A stretch of DNA of 64,000 nucleotides, taken from contig NC_134137.1 in the NCBI RefSeq assembly GCF_033958435.1, positions 172,311,501 to 172,375,500 on the forward strand, written 5' to 3'. Position numbers and translations under genes: made by a program. The DNA comes from Carettochelys insculpta (lineage: Eukaryota > Chordata > Testudines > Carettochelyidae). The notes beneath the pieces are model-generated. The model was not told the origin of the DNA. It saw only the letters and a list, made by a program, of their open reading frames with translations, and ran no database searches. This document shows, one piece after another, positions 21,455 to 34,936 of this stretch. How positions within the stretch are numbered: position 1 is the first letter of the stretch; each line of letters opens with the position of its first letter.

Positions 21455-24400
21455 CTATTGTAGACACAACTGTAAACCTTTGAGACTTCCAAATAAAAAT
21501 AATTAATAATTAATTCATTATAATTAATGCTTTTGCCAGTGGCTGTTTTGTTGTGTACACTGGCATCCTAAGGAACTCTCTTGAGAACCGTGAATTGTTT
21601 TTCATAGCCCCATAAATAATTGTTTGCAAGGAATTTCACCCACTACTTGCCTGAGGTGAAGTTGAGTTAGTAACTTTTTAGATGAAAGACTGTACAGGCA
21701 ATGTCCAGTCTCCTGAGCCATCCAGTCCCTGCCTCCCTCCTTATTTTGGAAAGGTGGAGGTGGGGAAGAGGAACAACTGCACAGACCAGCCTTTAAAAAC
21801 AGGAGTAGGATGGGGAGGAAATAGGATTGTAGTTCAAAGTCTGGCTTTGTGCTCTATAACTGTGGCCCCTGATGAGTCATCTCACTTCAGACACAAAAGA
21901 ATGGACTATGCTAGTGGCAAGGTTGGAGTCTCTGGAGAACTGTGAATAAAAAAGTAAATGCTGTCTATGTAAGTGAACAAACAAGTGAGTAATTTGCATA
22001 ATTACGAAGACACTATTAAATTAATTGTCTTAGTGAAAATAGCTGACTTGAAAAAGAACCTACTATGGCATCCTGATAGATTTTTTTCCCCTCGTCAGCA
22101 GTGATGCTCTTCTACGATCTGCAGAAGTTTGGCAGAGGTTTCTTTTCAAATTGAATTTCTCTTGCCCCCTTGTTTTGAATGTTACGGCCATGTACCCTCG
22201 CAAACACAGAGGAGGGTCATTTATTTTTAAAATGGTTCTGAGTGGTTCGACTTTACTTTGCCACTCAGATGAAACTTCCCTTGATTCTCAATTGCCTGAG
22301 CAAGGAGCTTAAAATGAAGAGCTGGGTAAAGCTATGGGTTCGTGCAAAAGTGTGGATCACCTGAATGTCACCCCTTTCTACGGCTCCACACAGGACTGGG
22401 TTCTGCAGAGGATCTGTAGGAGGCTTGGGTCAGAGAAGCTGGGCCTGAGGAGGGAAGGAAACAGTAGGTGGGAGCAGGGTGTATCATGCTCCTTACCTGG
22501 TGTAAGAGGCAGCTGTATGGCAGTGGTTAGGAACTGCAGCACTGCCCAGCCCACTGCCCACTCAGGTCCAGCCGCTCCATACAATGTGGCAGTGGGGGGC
22601 AGAGGGCAGTCAAAATTGAACACGTGGCCTTATAACCTGGTGCACAGTGCTCAGGCAGGAGTGCCGAAACCCCGACATGCCTTCCACTAAGCAGTGCTAC
22701 AACACCCTTTCCTTCAACAGCTGCTTACAGAGACTCACCTCCCCTTTGTGACAAACCCCCGCAGTGCAGTTGTGTGCCGGGGGGCAGGCAGCTGCTGTAT
22801 TTTCAACACTTGTGATCTTATTTAAATGGCAGGAGTGGAGACACGGCCACATCCTACATTGGACACAGAAAGTTTTAATGCTCGATATCCCAGTGTATTG
22901 GCAAAATAGTGCAAATATTTAGCCCCGTGTCAGGAGATTAAATTATTTTTCTAACAACTAGCAAATCCATACAACAACTGGCCAGGCCAGCCTACCACTG
23001 GCCCAGTAGTAATCTTATGCTCAGGTCATGACAGAGGGGTGATGGAATCAAACCTGAGAAGGCCTGATACCTTCACTCCCCCCTGCATCAGGTCATGCCA
23101 TTTGCTCAGTTTTGACCCTTCCTCCAACTGGCAACCTTCTCCTCCTCCATGGTGGAGAAGCCACTGAATCAAACCTGATTGGGCAGTGGGTCTGCCAACA
23201 CTGCTCCTCCTCACAGCTGCCCTGTCACTGCCAGGGACTGGGCAGTCAGACCTGGTAGTCAGGGCTGGTGCCAAAGTCCAATGGCTTAGGCTGGGTGTCT
23301 GAAATGGGGCTGTGCGTTCACAGGCTCAGGAACCGAGTCAGAATTCAAAGGGCAAAGCCAGGGTCTGAAGCCAGAGACAGAGTTCAAGTGCCCAAGCTGG
23401 AATCAGAGCCCAGGAACAAAAACCTGGGATCAGAAGCTGGAGTCAGAGGCCCAGTACTGAAGTCACTAGGGTGGGCCTGGAGTCAGAGGTCGAGGGTGGG
23501 AGCAGGCCAAGATGCAGGTCTGCCATGCTGAATGGTAAGGGGCCCTCCTCATTGCACAGGCACTTCTGGAGCTCCTCCTGGGCTTAAATAGATTTCCTGG
23601 ACCAATCAGAGGCCATGAAGTAAGCTTATAAGTCTGGCCTTCTGAGGCAGTACTCTCTGTGGTGTTTGTCTCCGCACCATCTGCGTTGTAATGCCTACAT
23701 CTCGCCTGCGGCTGCTGGTAGACACTGGAGTGGAGCCACTGGCCGCCTCACAGAACCAGGTTCGAGTCACAACACTGCAGATCCTTACACTGCTGTTGAA
23801 CCAGTTCTAGTGCTGCCAATATTATGGACTGAACATGGGGCTGTGGGTGATACAGACACAAAAATTCCATGTTGTTGCTTAATACTTGATTAGGGGTGGG
23901 ACCAGACTAGAACATCTGATCTCAACTTGTCTGAATTTTTGGAAGGTTCACATCCAGATACAGATCTAAATACTAGATTCCCTGACACCTGGGGCGGTGC
24001 AGTATAAATAGACTAAATAGCTACTTTTGATGCTAACTTCTAACATTATGGCAGAGAAAATAAACTCTAGCGATAGAACTTTAAAAAAAAATCTACTGTT
24101 TATCACCAACCAGTTACAAGCATTAGTTATAGCCATTTCGTGGGGAATGGGCAAATGACTTCCTTAATTTGGAAATTTGGTGAAGACCTCTGATTTACAG
24201 AGGTTGACAAACTACTATCAGATGAAATACCCGGTAGACTTAGGTAAAAGTTTTTAGTGAACAGCAAGTTCACTAAAAAATGCATTCTTCAGGGCACTGA
24301 AATGATGAGCAAATTTTGGTCAAATCTGGCAAATAGTTGCAACTGAAAAAAATAGGAAAAATGGAAATGTATTTCAATATTTAAAGATAAAATTTTTCAA

Positions 24401-25464
24401 CAAACTAACTTTTCAACAAAAAAGTTAGTTTGACCATTTCAAAATAAAACGTTTTTACCTTCAGTTTTAAAAAACAGCTTTAATTGAAATGTGTTAATTT
24501 CAGAAAGAGGGTTAAAAAATCCAACAAACAACCCGAAATGAAACCAAAAAAACATGTACTTTTGTTTCAAGTTCGATGTTTTCTTAGACTCAAAACTTGT
24601 TGGGTGTTTTTTTTATGAGGGAAGACAAATTATACTGCAATTTCAATTTGAACTGAACAGATTTTTATTTTTCACATTTCCCAGTTTCCCAAAGCAAACA
24701 ATCTTTTATTGCCTCAGTTTAAATCGTGCCACTAACAAGAAACATCACCGCAGTAGTAATCCTGCTATATCTGCGGTAGAGTTAAGTGCTAATGATTAAT
24801 TCCAGGAGCCTTTTACTGGTTTTGAAGGATGTAACAGATGCTTTGTTTCTTACCTGATTATCTTTCTGAAATGGAATACATGTATGTGCATATTAAGGGA
24901 CCATACATTGAACAAATACACTGAAAAGAGTGTTCCGTAGTGAATTATTCTGGGCAGTATATAGCAAAAATGTCACATCAAAATATAGGCTGACAGTAAG
25001 CAGTGGGGAAGTTGCCTGTAATAGCATATTAAAGATTTCACAGTATTAAGCATTGAGGGCTCTAAGGGGCTTGCACAGATATTGCCATGAAAGCAATGTA
25101 GTGCCCTATGTTTTCAACACTGAATAATTAGAATGGATCAGAACACTAAATAATTCAGTGAAACAGGAAAACTCCTTGCGAAGTTTTGCCATGTGCATGT
25201 CAGTTAAGGGAACAGCATGTCACACATGCTTTTTGACTGTGATAAATCACCTGGGAGGTCAAACCTGTAATCAGTCAGACTATGTTGCACAATGCATCTC
25301 AAAAGCACATCACATAAAGGCACGAAACCCCTTATGATGTTCTATGGGACTGGGTGTTGCTGGAGAAGAGATATGACACTGCAGAGGTCTGTTCTGATAC
25401 GGTATTTTTTATTTGTATCCAATACAGAATGCGGTCAGAGGTCCCCATGAGCTCACCTTATTTA
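21455..25464. other. Unassigned non-coding stretch
   Basis: No gene recognised. About 24395-24436 holds a small hairpin (aaactaacttttcaac facing aaaagttagttt). The rest of 24200-24700 is A/T-rich with many tttcaa/aaatttt words. The 23330-23505 repeat is listed separately. Confidence 0.4.
23325..23505 (+). repeat. Imperfect short-unit repeat (ggagtcagag-like)
   Basis: Units such as gagtcagaattc, ggagtcagaggc and ggagtcagaggtc recur with spacing of roughly 25-35 bp. It may be a decayed minisatellite or the body of an LTR: a TATA-like 'cttaaatagatt' and later a 'ggttcgagtcacaac' stretch follow. Neither reading is certain. Confidence 0.45.
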
Positions 25465-25640
25465 TTGTCCGTCTGCACTAGGGAGTTGTGTAGACAAAAC
25501 TGGGGTTGTGTAGACAAAATTTGTGGAGCGGCTACACAGAAAATGCGTTTTGTCGACAGAAATGGTGGACAAAAAAACTGTGTAGACGCTCCAGGGGGCC
25601 CTTTTGTCAAGAGAGTGGACCTCATTGGGTACAGAACTGC
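25465..25640 (+). mobile_element. Fragment of the TTGTCGACAGA Harbinger subfamily
   Basis: It contains TTTTGTCGACAGAAATGG and gtgtagacgctccaggggg...cttttgtca, which match the 17310-17360 part of the older Harbinger element (gatgctccatgggccctttt). One end may extend to 'gttagtacagacctagc' near 25935. Confidence 0.6.
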
Positions 25641-27914
25641 TAATCTGTGCAACTCCCACTCCTTGCTTTAGCAGAGGCTGAGCGCATAGCAGAGGTTGTT
25701 CCACTTTTGTAACACACTCTACTGGCTAATGAGTACAGTGGTACCTTGGCAGATGGAGTCCTGGCAACTCTGTGGAAAGCGGTGAAGGTAAGTGTGTTCT
25801 TGTTGGGCAAGAAAAGCCAGGGAAAGGGGTGGGACACAAAGGGAAAATGGGGAAGAAAATATTTTTGGCTCTGTTTTACGCAACTAGTTTTGTAATTATG
25901 GGCCTGTTGTTCCAACTGTTAGTACAGACCTAGCTTCAGGGCTGCAGATCAAGCTGTTTACTTATCCCTTTGCTCTTACTGCCAGTCCTGAGACCAGCAA
26001 TTGCGTCTCGTGAGTGACTATATTGGTAGCATGTGGAGAGGCTGAGTTGGAGGGTGTAGCAGAGACAGCAAATATCTCTTAACTTTTCTAGCATGAAGTT
26101 CCTTTTCTTCTGCTTCGTCTCACTTCTTCCCATACCCTCCAGTCCCCTCCCACACTGTTTTCTTTTCCTGCAGTTCTGACATATACCACAGCCTAGCTGT
26201 CACTCGCATAAAGCAGCAAAGCTAAAATATGATAGAAAGGTCATAACACTCACAGCCTCACCAAACATCTCTTTTAAGTCACCCTAAAGGAGAACCTCCT
26301 TCAGATAACGTGCCTCATCGCCAGAATGTAAGGCATAAATGGGGTGCCCAGAACCAGGAAGGGTAAATTTCAGGAGCAGTTTGTTACTCAAGCCTCAAGT
26401 GATGTAGATGAATCTTCAGTTCTGTCTGGCATTCAGACCCCCCAGTACCTAAAGACTTCAATGGGGGGAGTCAACATTCAAGAGGCAGCTCTGAGGGTGG
26501 AGCTTGTAACTAGTAACTTTTCCATCTGTCTCCATGAGAATTAGAGACTGTGATTGATTATTTTGGAAATGCCATTCCCTTGTGATTGTGGTACACATTA
26601 TGCAAAACACAAGCACTCAGGATGTTGTGCTGAGCTCTTGATGAAGATACTCCTGCAGAATGACCTACCATGTCCAAACCCTGTTGGCTGAACAGCGCTT
26701 AAAATCTCTAGTCTGGCGTGTTCTTGCCCGGTTGGCAGAGAGTGTCTACCACTACTTGATGCACTGAAAAAATTCATTGTAGTCGATTATTTCAGGCTAC
26801 GGCCAGGTTTATTATGAGGCTCAGAATCAGATGGCCACCAGTGGAATAGAATTAAATAAGTCTTGTAAATCGAATTGGACTTTCCCATGGAACTAGAGTT
26901 TGGTCCCTGGCAACTCGCTCCACCTGCTCTGATTGTGCTGCTCTCCTCTCTCTTAAAATACAAGTGTCTGAAACATCATGGACGGGAAGCTTTGTAGAAT
27001 TTGTGGGGTGCCCAGAACCAGAGAGGGTAAATTTCAGGAGCTGTTGCTCAAGCCTAGAGTGGTCTAGATGGTGTTGCTAGGACACCAGGAGCATTGACTT
27101 CTCCACTGTTTGCGTGTCAGTGAGAGGACTGGCAGGGAAGAGCGTGGCTGCTGAGAAAGGCTGCAGCTGAGATGGCTTTGATGCCTGGCAGGAGCTTTGG
27201 AATGCTGATCGCTTGAGGGTGCGGGAGACCGGCAGCAAAGTGACTCCCACTCTATCACCCCCTTGTCACTAGAGGGGAGGATTTGGGGACACATGGCGGA
27301 CAGCCTGTTCCAGGAGGCCTGTGAGAGCCGTGGAGCTAGGACAGCAGGGAGAGACAGAGGGATTCTGACTGCAAGGATGTGCCACTTGGAGCTGGTGGAT
27401 GAGTAGCAATTTTGGCACTAGACAGGCAGGGTCAGGTTGAGAGGACATTGGTGAGTTTTGCTCTTGTCTTTCTCCTACCCCACTAGCCCTGCAGTCTTAG
27501 GACCTTGACTCTTTCTTGCCCTGCCCAGTGCATCATTTTCCCTGTTATAAACTTGAAGTCCAGCTGGATTTGGCTTCTGGATAAGATGCTGATGAGCTCT
27601 ATAGAAATGGGTTTTAATAAATGTGTGCTGGGCCCCAGTTCGGCCAGAGGATTGTTTGGCCTCTTGACAGATAATGGACTCTTGGGCACTCTGGAGTCAC
27701 ATCTCATGCACGTGGCTTGGCAGCCACAGGATTTCAAAGGGAAGATGCCACAGAGATGTATGCGAGGCCCAGCTTTGGTGGGGGCTTTTGACAGGGATAT
27801 AGATAGCTGGGGGTGGGGGCTGGGGGAGGGGAATGACCAACACTGAAAGAAAATGGAACAATTCAATTATTTTATAGTTTTGCTGGGACAAACAAGGACA
27901 TTTACAGTAAAGTA
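25641..27914. other. Unassigned stretch with a duplicated ~70-bp segment
   Basis: No gene found. The segment at 26340-26411 is repeated at 27003-27071 in the same orientation (see the separate entry). A stretch around 27040-27420 is GC-richer but has no recognisable coding motif. Confidence 0.4.
26340..26411 (+). repeat. Direct repeat, first copy (second at 27003-27071)
   Basis: TGGGGTGCCCAGAACCAG is followed in both copies by gggtaaatttcaggagc, then by ctcaagcct and a gatg ending. The copies are 663 bp apart, with a 3-bp gap and scattered substitutions. Their origin is unknown. Confidence 0.75.
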
Positions 27915-28115
27915 ATACCTCACTTTGCACCAGTGGATATCAAAGCACTTTGCAAAGTATTTCAGTATCAGGGTCCACATTTTATTTGTGGAGAAACCGA
28001 GGCATGGAGAGGGGCAGTGATTCACCCACGTTCAAGCAGCAGGCCAGTAGCAGAGCTGGGAATAGAGGCCGGGCCTCCTGAGTTCCACTCCCATGCTTCA
28101 GACCACTGTGTCTTC
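27915..28115 (+). mobile_element. MIR/CORE-SINE-like old repeat
   Basis: Contains atcaaagcactttgcaaag, gagaaaccgaggcatggaga and ggccagtagcagagctggga. This word order is typical of ancient amniote MIR-type SINEs and related LINE tails. The tRNA-like head is not seen. Confidence 0.65.
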
Positions 28116-30804
28116 CCTGTGCAAATCCTGTCTCCGTTTTCCTTTTTATCTAAATAAAACAAGCACAGCCCTAAAACCATGGACCCTAAACAGTTCCCTT
28201 GTCTGTGCCCCGCAAAGCTTTTGCACCATCTGTAAATGATGAGCTCTGGGACTTTCCACCAATCAGTCTTGCAAAATCCATTTCTGCAAACTATTTGGAT
28301 ACTAAATAATAAACCAACATATATTTGTCTGTCCTGTCTTTCTGCCTCAATGAACTGGAAAAATGCATGCTTCCTTTTCTAACAAACAACAAGCACTGTA
28401 AGAAATGTGAGATTACGTCCAGACTGGGGTTCTCTTCTTTGTTTCAATTTACATTTTGCCACCCAAATTGGGTCTATTCAAAAATGTTCCACTTTTCAGT
28501 AATAGCATGGTCCTTTTTTCAGTGTGTTATTGGCACTTGTATTTTTTGGTGCTCATTGCAAAGAACTGCAAGATAAAGGCTTTTAAACACACACACACAC
28601 AGAGATTGTTAATGTAGACTGAATGATTCAAGAACACTGCCTTTGCAGGGCCTTACTGACGTAACTGTCAGGAGAAAATTACAGAGACACCTGCTGAGGG
28701 CCAGAAGTGACTTAATTCTCATCAGCCAAGTCCTAGCTCCTGAAGGAGCTGATGATGAGGCATTGGGTTAAAATAGACCTGGGAAAAGCTGTACATGAAT
28801 GACAGATTTTTTTTAAGTACTCCTTGCAGCCTGAGATTTGTGTGTGCCTTTGTACAAATAAAAATGAAGCAGACAGACTGTAATTGGAATCCTTTTGTTA
28901 GTGTTTATCAGTCCAAAACAGCCTCTTCCTAAAGGTTTGCAGTACTCTGGAGGCACAGATGTTACCTAACTAGATGACTTCCTAAGAACACTGTGTGTTC
29001 TTTTCGGTTCTTATTGTATGGGCAGTGTAGAACCAGCAGTACAGTCCTCTGGAGGATCAGAGTGTTGCTAAAAGAGATCCCGCTGATATTTTTTGTGTTT
29101 TAAGTCAAAAGTTGTCATGCCTGTAATTTGTGATTTTCTGATCCTCATTCAGCCATTTTCTTTCAGAAGATCTAAGTGGCTGTAGAATTCTTGCCGAGAA
29201 TTCTGGTTTGAAGCAAAGCATAACTGAAATCCACACAATGAGATCATATTTAAATCAGTTTTATGTTTCCAGTAAATAGTTCCACTCGTAGCCTGAATAA
29301 TAAAATCATGTTGTAATTATTAGTAGCTGTGAGCTTGACCTGTGTACTAGCTCAGGAAAATTACTCAGCGAAACCAGTGGGGAGTTTGGCCCGTATCGAG
29401 AATGCAGAATCTAGTCTTTTGTTACACAGGTAACATGATATATAAGGCAGTGCAACCCTGAATTACCCCTTGACTCAAGTCCATAGGAAATGCTACAGTC
29501 TTACTCTTCAGCCCTCTCCTTGGCCCTTTTTTATGCAGCAGTCCAGGTGGAAATCAAAGCTTCTCCCCCTCACTCCCCCCACACAGAGGATTTTACTCTA
29601 AAAGAAGGAGCTGATCCTTATTTCACATGGCAAGTGACGTCAGAGTGTGGATAGGCAAAGCTGACACCCAAAGGCCATTCCAAGTTACAGAAACAGGAAA
29701 AGCCCTCTGTACGTCTGAGCAGAGCTTCCTCCTTACCAGCCTGCGAAGTGCCATTGCACAAAGCCTTTAGCAGGGAACTTGAATTGTGATTATGGCTGAG
29801 ATTGAATTGAATTGCTACATTTTTTTTAAAAGAACCCATGGGCCCTGTCCTCTGAGGAGGTAAATCATCTTAGTTTTGCATGTGGCTGTGAGGGGAGACA
29901 TTTGGGCAGTGCTAAGGACTGACTGCCCTAGGCCTTACCCCTTCCTCTGTTGGCCCCACCGCTTCCAGGGGCACTGAGGCAGGCCACCTTCCTACCTTGC
30001 TCAGGGGCCCATGGAGGCTGTAAGCCCCACTGGTCTCACCCCTTGTGGGGGTGGGGGAGGTCTGATTGGGGATACACAGAGTGAGTAGGAGCTATTCGTA
30101 ACAATGCCCTTATGCAATAGAGAAATACCCAGCACTGAAACCAGATAACTGCACCGTAGGAGCAGGCACTACTTAAGAAGTCTGGTCTGTCACTTCGTTG
30201 GCGCCTTTTACTGCGCATAAGGATGGGGCACCTTGTGATGACTGCTGGTGGCCAGAGAGCCCCATGGTTCCTGGGGCTTGCAGAACCTCTTCAGGAACCC
30301 TATGAGCATGGTACACGGAGAGAATCTCAGCTCGGCTGTAAGCCTGGTGCCCGGTAGGAAGTGTGTCCTGAACTGGGCCAACATTTTTGAAAGTAAATTA
30401 GTGTGTGGCGTGTGACAGCTACTCTCTTTCCTGTGAGAGAGGAATCACCCCATGATGGCCAGAGTACTAACACTGACTTAGCTGGAAAAAAATGTACTAC
30501 CCAAGACATCTTTACATTTTCCAGAACACTTTGATACAGTTATCAGAATGCGTCTGAAAATTGCATAGGTTACAGCAGCGCCGTATAGATTTTGCTGCAC
30601 TTACTTGTCCTTACAACAATAAATCTAAGAGTTCCTTAGGGAATCACCTTTATAGGAGGATATTCTGGGTCCGTATAATTCCTGGTATTGGACTAACCCT
30701 TGATCTCGACTCTGCTGACTCATAACTGACTACAGGGCTTTGCAGACATAGTATCCTACGTTTTTCTTGGGGGACTTCGTTGGCACATTTTAGTGCTTAG
30801 TCAA
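28116..30804. other. Unassigned non-coding stretch
   Basis: A short (CA)n tract lies at about 28589-28602. No gene or repeat family was recognised. Long stretches here are unique-looking and could be host intergenic or intronic sequence. Confidence 0.4.
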
Positions 30805-31975
30805 GTGAAGAAATGACCATACTGGCATGGCATACCCATTCAGGCACGGGTGGGCATAGGACAGCAGTTGATGCAATATCACATGACCTTTTTATCAGTA
30901 AATTAAGAAAATGGAATGTAGGTGGGGCTACTATCAGGTGGGTGCGTAACTGGCTGCATAAACATTCTCAGAGTGTAGTTATTAATGGTTCACAGCCACG
31001 CTGGAAGGGAGTAACAAGTGAGGTTCCACAGGGGTCTGTTTTGGGACTGGTTCCGATCAATATTTTCGTTGGGGATTCAGATAATGGCATAGAGATACGC
31101 TTTGTAGATGGTACCAAGCTGGGAAGGGTTTCAAGTGCTTTGGAAAATAGGGTCAGAATTCAAAATGAACCGGGCAATCTGGAGAAATGCTCTGTGGCAA
31201 GTAGGATGATGTTCAATAAGGACTCGCGCAAAGTGCTCGACTGAGAGAGGAATAATCAGTTTCACACGTACAAAATGGCGAGTGACTCTCTGGGAAGGAG
31301 TACTGCAGCAAGGGATCTACGGATCACAGTGGACTACACGCCAACTATGAGTCAACAGCGTGACGCTCATAGCAAACATGATCCTGGGATGCATTAACAG
31401 GAATCTTGTGAGCAAGATGCGAGAAGTGGGTCTTCTGCTCTACTCTGTGCTGATTAGGCTTCAACTGTAGCATTGTGTCCAGTTCTGGGCCCCACATTAG
31501 GAAAGATGTGGAGACAATGGAAAGAATCCAGAGAAGAGCAACTAAAATGATTAAAGGTCCAGAAAATATGACCTATGAGACACGATTAAAAGAAGTGTGT
31601 TTGTTTAGTTGGACAAAGAGAAGGCTGAGAGGGGACATGAGAGCAGCTTTTAATTAATTATCTGAAAGGGTGTTACAAGGAGGAGGGAGAAAAAATATTC
31701 GCAGCCTCTAATGATAGGACAAAAAGCAATGGGTTTAAATTACAGCAAGAGAGGTTTAGATTGGACATTAGGAAAATGTCAAGGTGATTTAAGTACTGGA
31801 ATAAATTGCTCAGGGTGGTTGTAGAATCTCCATCTTTGGAGATATTTAAGAACAGGTTGGATAAACATCTAACAAGGATGATATAGATGGTGCTTGGTCC
31901 TGCCATGAGGGCAGAGAACTGGACTTGATGCCCTCTCAAGGTCCCTTCCAGTTCTAGTATTTTATGATTCTGTGA
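30805..31975 (+). mobile_element. CR1 LINE 3' part (about 1.2 kb)
   Basis: The plus strand encodes CR1 reverse transcriptase palm and thumb (frame 30813-31244): IRWVRNWLHKHSQSVVINGS, EVPQGSVLGLVPINIF, a degraded FADDTKLG block (RFVDGTKLG), and MMFNKDSRKVL. The CR1 3' region follows, with 'gtccagttctgggccccaca', 'atgattaaaggtccagaaaa' and the terminus near 'tctagtattttatgattctg'. The catalytic Asp pair has been lost. Confidence 0.9.
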
Positions 31976-32106
31976 TTGTGCAGGATTTTTTCCACAATTC
32001 TATGTAACCCTTCTGTTAACACCAGATGCCTGCCAGAAGGGCCGGGTTCAACTCTTGTGGGGTTTTCCTATCAAGGATACAATCAACCGGCTCGAGCCCC
32101 CACCCA

Positions 32107-32817
32107 AGCTGTGTCTACACGTGCACGCTACTTCGAAGTAGCGGCACTAACTTCGAAATAGCGCCCGTCGCGGCTACACGCGTCGGGCGCTATTTTGAAG
32201 TTAACTTCGACGTTAGGCGGCGAGACGTCGAAGTCGCTAACCTCATGAGGGGATCGGAATAGCGCCCTACTTCGACGTTCAACATCGAAGTAGGGACCGT
32301 GTAGACGATCCGCGTCCCGCAACATCGAAATTGCCGGGTCCTCCATGGCGGCCATCAGCTGGGGGGTTGAGAGATGCTCTCTCTCCAGCCCCTGCGGGGC
32401 TTTATGGTCACCGTGGGCAGCAGCCCTTAGCCCAGGGCTTCTGGCTGCTGCTGCGGCAGCTGGGGATCCATGCTGCAGGCACGGGGTCTGCAACCAGTTG
32501 TTGGCTCTGTGTATCTTGTGTTGTTTAGTGCAACTGTGTCTGGAAGGGGCCCTTTAAGGGAGCGGCTTGCTGTTGAGTCCGCCCTGTGACCTTGTCTGCA
32601 GCTGTGCCTGGCACCCTTATTTCGATGTGTGCTACTTTGGCGTGTAGACGTTCCCTCGCAGCGCCTATTTCGATGTGGTGCCGCGCAACATTGAAGTTGA
32701 ACATCGACGTTGCCAGCCCTGGAGGACGTGTAGACGTTATTCATCGAAATAGCCTATTTCGATGTTGCTACGTCGAAATAAGCTATTTCGATGTTGGCTT
32801 CACGTGTAGACGTAGCC
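32107..32817 (+). mobile_element. Non-autonomous PIF/Harbinger element, copy 2 (711 bp)
   Basis: Same structure as copy 1: left end AGCTGTGTCTACACGTGCAC, right end CACGTGTAGACGTAGCC. CCA flanks it at 32104-32106 and 32818-32820. Interior differences from copy 1 are mostly single-base, many at CpG sites. Confidence 0.92.
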
Positions 32818-34099
32818 CCAGTGGCCTGGGACAATTTCACCCCCGTGCTGGGTGCCTGTAAGGCGGTTCTCCCCCCCCTCGCAAGCACAGAGTCTGAGAT
32901 AGAAATGGCTTGTTTAATGACCGTAACCTACCCCAAGGTTACAGTGACAGATGCAGTATATCTCAGCACAGAAGAGACAAAACCCCTTTTACCCAGATAC
33001 CATCCCCATATGCAGTAGAGCCCAGTCTCTTGCTGGGGCTCTTGGCCCGTTTCCACACACACACAGTTACAGGGTGTACCCTCTGCGGTGCAGTCCCAAA
33101 CTCAAAGCCCACAGATACATCACCAGGGCAATACTAGCTGTCCACTTGTCTGTAGCCTCCCCTTGCTGTCACCAGCCATCTGCCAGTCGCTGTCACCTAC
33201 GGCCGCCACCGCCGCTCCTACCAGCCGCCCGCCAGTGTCTACCACCGCCGCCGCCACCCCTACCGGCCGCCCGCTGGTCCTGCTGTTGTCCGCCAGTCCT
33301 AACCCCACTGCTTGGGACTGCCCTAAGGCAGAACCCAGTGATTTCAGCTCTGTGTGGCCTCAGCTGCCACTCTGTGATTTCAGCTCTTGGTATCTCTAGT
33401 GTGGGGTTTCACAAACACCCTAGTATCCAGCTCTATCTTTTAACAGGTGGGGAGGGTTAGTCAAGCCAGGCTTATAGCTAAGGCATAGGGAGGGCCAAGG
33501 CACTCAGCAAGCTGGCTCAACCCATACCCCTCCCCTTGCTCTCTCACAATGCTTTAAACCAGGGAGCCCTGTGTAATCAATGTCTTACACAGCTAAGGCG
33601 ACTGCCCTGTCCCCCACAACAACCCAGAGCATTGGTGAGATCTCACAACTCCCACCTTAAGTGTCAGCTTAAATTGTGATTTTACAACTACATGTTTACA
33701 ATAGACCAAATCTCATGGCTTACTTGCTACCCATTAGGCTTTGCCTGAAAAGGTATCATACATGCACACCTTTTGCATTCTCATGCAGATGACCTCTGGG
33801 AGACTCATTCCTCCCAGCCTTCAGCAGCACTGCATTCCTTCTGCCACATTCCCTACATCTATATTAATAGTTGTGATTATCAGTAATTCTCCATGCTTTC
33901 CTTGAGACTCTCCAGTGCAAAGAGCAAGTAAGAGTGGTGATATTGTGATGGGAACAAATATACACTAAGGAAAAGTCTGTGGGTTCATCTACACCCCAAA
34001 ATATGATGCAGTTTTAGTGGGTGTAGTTAGACTCGCATTAACTGTAATCTAGGTAACTGTAGAAATGAATATGTAGCATCATACATTAGTAACCTGAGT
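32818..34099. other. Unassigned stretch
   Basis: About 33120-33330 is rich in CCGCC/CAGCC and gives proline-rich shadow frames. A short 'gggttcatctacacccc' near 33980 may be a MITE end. The sequence flanking the Harbinger copy could be part of an older LTR but no boundaries are visible. Confidence 0.35.
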
Positions 34100-34310
34100 A
34101 TGAAAGTTCAGAGGAGAGCAACAAAAATGATTAAAGATGTAGAAAACATGACCTATGAGGGAAGATTTTTTAAAAAATGGATTGGTTTTGCCTAGAAAAG
34201 AGAAGACAGAAGGGACATAACAGTTTTCAAGTGCATAAAAGGTTGTTACAAGGAGGAGGGTGAAAATTGTTCTTCTTAACCTCTGAATACAGAACAAGAA
34301 GCACCTGGAT
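34100..34310 (+). mobile_element. CR1 LINE 3' fragment
   Basis: gttcagaggagagcaacaaa, then gattaaagatgtagaaaaca, then acctatgagggaagatttt are the CR1 3' region, as at 31530-31600. It ends abruptly near 34310. Confidence 0.8.
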
Positions 34311-34500
34311 AACCAGTACCTTGAATTAACCGGCATGTCGTGGCCAGCTGACAAGCCATGGCAGCTGACTAGCTGGTGGAAGTGAGACTGGTGGCCTTGC
34401 TCCAATATATGGCACATTTGGTTATCCAGATCCCCTCAGTTCCTGGGGCTGCCAGATAATAGAACTTTTACTTTACTGGAATTTCACTTTATGGAGAAAT
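34311..34500. mobile_element. Possible Tigger-like fragment
   Basis: ctggataaccagtaccttga and gttatccagatcccctcag resemble the inner part of the Tigger-type MITEs at 6397 and 49929. No clean ends are visible. Confidence 0.35.
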
Positions 34501-34936
34501 AAGATCTGCTTTGGAACAACCCAATAAAAAGAGGAAATTCTCCATTAAATGGGCATCTGGGGAGAAAACTTCAGAAAAAAATCAGAATTTCATTCTGGTA
34601 ATTTTGAAGTAAAACTTGGCCTGGTAGGCTGAAGCTTCAAAATCTTGTCCTAGCTGGGAGTGTCGGGCCTCTTGGAGCCAGCACTCCCAGCAGGTCCAGG
34701 TTCCCAGTTCCCCTTCAGTGCATCGGGTGGGCTCCCCCCTAGGCAAAGGATGCAGAAAACCCTGGATCCCCAACTTCAGCAGTCTGCCAGGCAAGCTCTG
34801 GCAGAGGCAAAGACCCAGCAGTGCTGGGTCCCTACTTCACAGGCAGTAGCCCCGGACCTTGGAAGCCCTCATGTCTCCAGAGGCACGGAGTATGAAAGTC
34901 TCGGTATCCCTGCCCATAGGCAGCTTGCATGGTGTG

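Noticed and set aside
33088..33399. Pro/Ala/Thr-rich plus-strand frame
   Set aside because: Compositional effect of a CCGCC-rich patch, with no start context or homology that I recognise.
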